In this document: piece by piece, positions 5,414-7,006 of the stretch
How the letters are laid out: each line of letters starts with the position of its first letter
How positions within the stretch are numbered: the first letter of the stretch is position 1
Assembly: GCA_023393815.1 (NCBI GenBank)
Contig: JAEXBU010000062.1
Span: 1 to 7,006 of the forward strand
Direction of reading: 5' to 3'
Length of the DNA: 7,006 nucleotides
Origin: Bacillota bacterium
GTDB lineage: Bacteria; Bacillota; Clostridia; Tissierellales; Peptoniphilaceae
Program-made: the position numbers and the translations under genes
The notes under the pieces: model-generated
Database searches by the model: none
What the model was told of the DNA's origin: nothing
Seen by the model: only the letters and a program-made list of their open reading frames with translations

Positions 5414-7006
5414 ATGAAAAAAACCAAAATCGTCGCCACCATCGGACCGGCCTCGTGGGAAGAGGCGATCCTAAGGGCTATGTTTGAAGCGGGCGTGAAC
5501 GTGTGTCGTTTGAATTTTTCTCACGGCGACCGCGTAAGCCACAAAAAAACCATGGACACCATAAAAAAAGTGCGAAAGGCCATGGATCTTCCCATTGCCA
5601 TCATGTTGGACACGAAGGGACCGGAAATTCGCACGGCAACCTTTCAAGGGGGAGAGGCCGAGCTGAAAGAAGGGGATGTATTCGCCCTTTACGGGGGAGA
5701 GCGCGAAGGAGATTCGACGGGCGTCGCAATTACTTACAGCGCACTGTATAAGGACGTGGCGCCGGGGCAGGTGATTTTAATGGACGACGGTCTGATCGCT
5801 CTCGAGGTCACATCCATCGAAGACGACGTGGTTTACACCACCGTATTAAACGGCGGTCTAATGAAGGATCACAAAGGCATCAATGTGCCGGGGGCGTCCA
5901 TTCAATTGCCGGCCTTGACGGAAAAAGACGTGGAGGACATTCGCTTCGGCATCGAAGAAGAGGTGGATTTTATCGCCGCGTCCTTTATTCGGAAAAAGGA
6001 GGATGTTCTGGCTATTCGCGACGTTTTGGAAACCTACGGCGGCGAGGGAATTAAAATCGTCGCTAAGATTGAAAACAAAGAGGGGATCGACAACATGGAT
6101 GCCATCGCCGCCATGGCCGACGGTCTCATGGTGGCGCGGGGCGACATGGGCGTGGAAATCGAAACGGAGCGGGTGCCCCTCGTGCAAAAACAGTTGATCG
6201 AGCGAGCCATCGACGAGGGCATTCCCGTTATTACCGCTACACAAATGCTGGATTCCATGATCCGAAATCCCCGCCCCACACGAGCGGAAGTGGCGGACGT
6301 GGCCAACGCCATTATCGACGGCACCAGTGCCGTGATGCTCTCGGGAGAAACCGCCGGGGGAAAGTACCCCGTGGAGGCCGTAAAGGTGATGGCCAGAGTC
6401 TGTGATGTGACGGAAAATGCCTTGGACTACGCGCAAATTTTGAGTAAAAATGGAAAATTTCAGCACAACACAACCAATGTGATCGTCAAACACGCCGTAG
6501 AAATGGCCGAAGAGCTGTCCGCCGATGCCATCGTCATTGCCACGGCCACGGGCTACAGTTCCAGAAATTTGGCGAAGTTTCGTCCCGCGATGGATATTTT
6601 CGCCGTCACCGAAGACGCGCGCGTTCTTCGGCAAATGAGTTTACAGTGGGGCGTCACCGGAGTAAAGGGGAATAATCGCGGCCGGAAGATCTTTGAAGAC
6701 ACGGCCAACGTAGTAAAGCGAGCCGGATACATCAAAGAAGGGGATTTGGTCGTCATGGTGGCGGGAATTCCTCAAGGGATCGCCGGAAGCACCAATGTCG
6801 TAAAGGTACACCAGGTGGCCGCTACGCTGCATAAGGGCGTGGGTGTTACGGGGGGACACCATACGGCGCGGGCGCGAATCGTCGCAGACGACGGATCGTT
6901 CCTTCGGGATTTTTCCGACGGAGACATCGTCGTGGCGAAAAGTTACGACAAATCCCTGGCACCCTACCTGGCCCGTTGCGGCGGATTTATTTCCGAGGAA
7001 CAGGGC
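5414..7006 (+). CDS. pyk: Pyruvate kinase with C-terminal swivelling domain, 3' end outside window
   Basis: The first 531 codons of pyruvate kinase, which converts PEP and ADP to pyruvate and ATP at the end of glycolysis. The TIM-barrel A domain opens with KTKIVATIGPAS (3-14) and holds CRLNFSHGD (31-39) with active-site Arg32, Asn34 and Ser36. LDTKGPEIRT (65-74) leads into the B domain; Glu71 matches the glutamate that marks K+-dependent enzymes. Metal and catalytic residues are Lys218 and Glu220 in AKIENKEG, Asp244 in ARGDMG, and Thr276 in TATQMLDSM. A regulatory C domain (about 353-472) has TATGYSS (377-383), resembling the effector phosphate loop. From about 477 an extra domain begins that is related to the PEP-utilising phosphohistidine domain, as in the 587-residue Bacillus stearothermophilus enzyme. 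The window ends at ...FISEEQG, just before the point where the family's TSH motif is expected, so about 50-60 residues are missing. It is the last gene seen of the dnaE-pfkA-pyk run. Confidence 0.97.
   Translation, partial: MKKTKIVATIGPASWEEAILRAMFEAGVNVCRLNFSHGDRVSHKKTMDTIKKVRKAMDLPIAIMLDTKGPEIRTATFQGGEAELKEGDVFALYGGEREGDSTGVAITYSALYKDVAPGQVILMDDGLIALEVTSIEDDVVYTTVLNGGLMKDHKGINVPGASIQLPALTEKDVEDIRFGIEEEVDFIAASFIRKKEDVLAIRDVLETYGGEGIKIVAKIENKEGIDNMDAIAAMADGLMVARGDMGVEIETERVPLVQKQLIERAIDEGIPVITATQMLDSMIRNPRPTRAEVADVANAIIDGTSAVMLSGETAGGKYPVEAVKVMARVCDVTENALDYAQILSKNGKFQHNTTNVIVKHAVEMAEELSADAIVIATATGYSSRNLAKFRPAMDIFAVTEDARVLRQMSLQWGVTGVKGNNRGRKIFEDTANVVKRAGYIKEGDLVVMVAGIPQGIAGSTNVVKVHQVAATLHKGVGVTGGHHTARARIVADDGSFLRDFSDGDIVVAKSYDKSLAPYLARCGGFISEEQG

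Noticed and set aside
5408..5416. GTG at 5408 as the pyk start
   Set aside because: It overlaps the ribosome-binding site itself. The ATG at 5414 has correct spacing and gives the normal N-terminus.
5858..6634. Antisense open frame of 258 codons within pyk
   Set aside because: It mirrors the highly conserved pyruvate kinase barrel. The product is rich in His and Gly with no family signature, and I see no start signal of note.

Overview
The window is an ordinary-looking core chromosomal segment of a Gram-positive bacterium of the phylum Bacillota. It most likely comes from the Clostridia/Tissierellia side: the order whiA - HPr - dnaE - pfkA - pyk is typical there. In Bacillus subtilis the same genes sit at two separate loci, whiA next to crh and dnaE near pfkA-pyk. 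WhiA, an HPr with the regulatory serine, and a pyruvate kinase with the extra C-terminal domain all fit Bacillota. G+C is roughly half by eye. The genus cannot be fixed from the sequence alone.

Layout, all on the + strand and nearly gap-free. The 3' part of whiA (1-696, 5' end outside the window) is followed after 1 nt by a TTG-started HPr gene (698-958). An intrinsic terminator begins at the HPr stop codon (957-989). Then come dnaE, the DNA polymerase III alpha subunit of the DnaE class (1007-4441), pfkA, 6-phosphofructokinase (4449-5405, 7 nt gap), and pyk, pyruvate kinase (5414 to the window end at 7006, 3' end outside, 8 nt gap). No stretch over 50 bases lacks a gene. I see no RNA gene, mobile element, CRISPR array or repeat family.

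The genes form two linked modules. whiA-HPr pairs a DNA-binding regulator with the phosphocarrier that serves PTS sugar uptake and carbon catabolite control. dnaE-pfkA-pyk pairs a replication polymerase with the two classical irreversible control steps of glycolysis. The short gaps, and ribosome-binding sites that overlap upstream stop codons, suggest that dnaE, pfkA and pyk are co-transcribed and translationally coupled. The terminator separates the modules, but no convincing promoter lies between it and dnaE.

I found no undescribed system. The points most worth checking are non-consensus active-site residues in the phosphofructokinase (Ala123, Tyr248, His76), the polymerase-glycolysis linkage, the terminator placed tightly before dnaE, and an apparently complete metal site in the PHP domain of DnaE.
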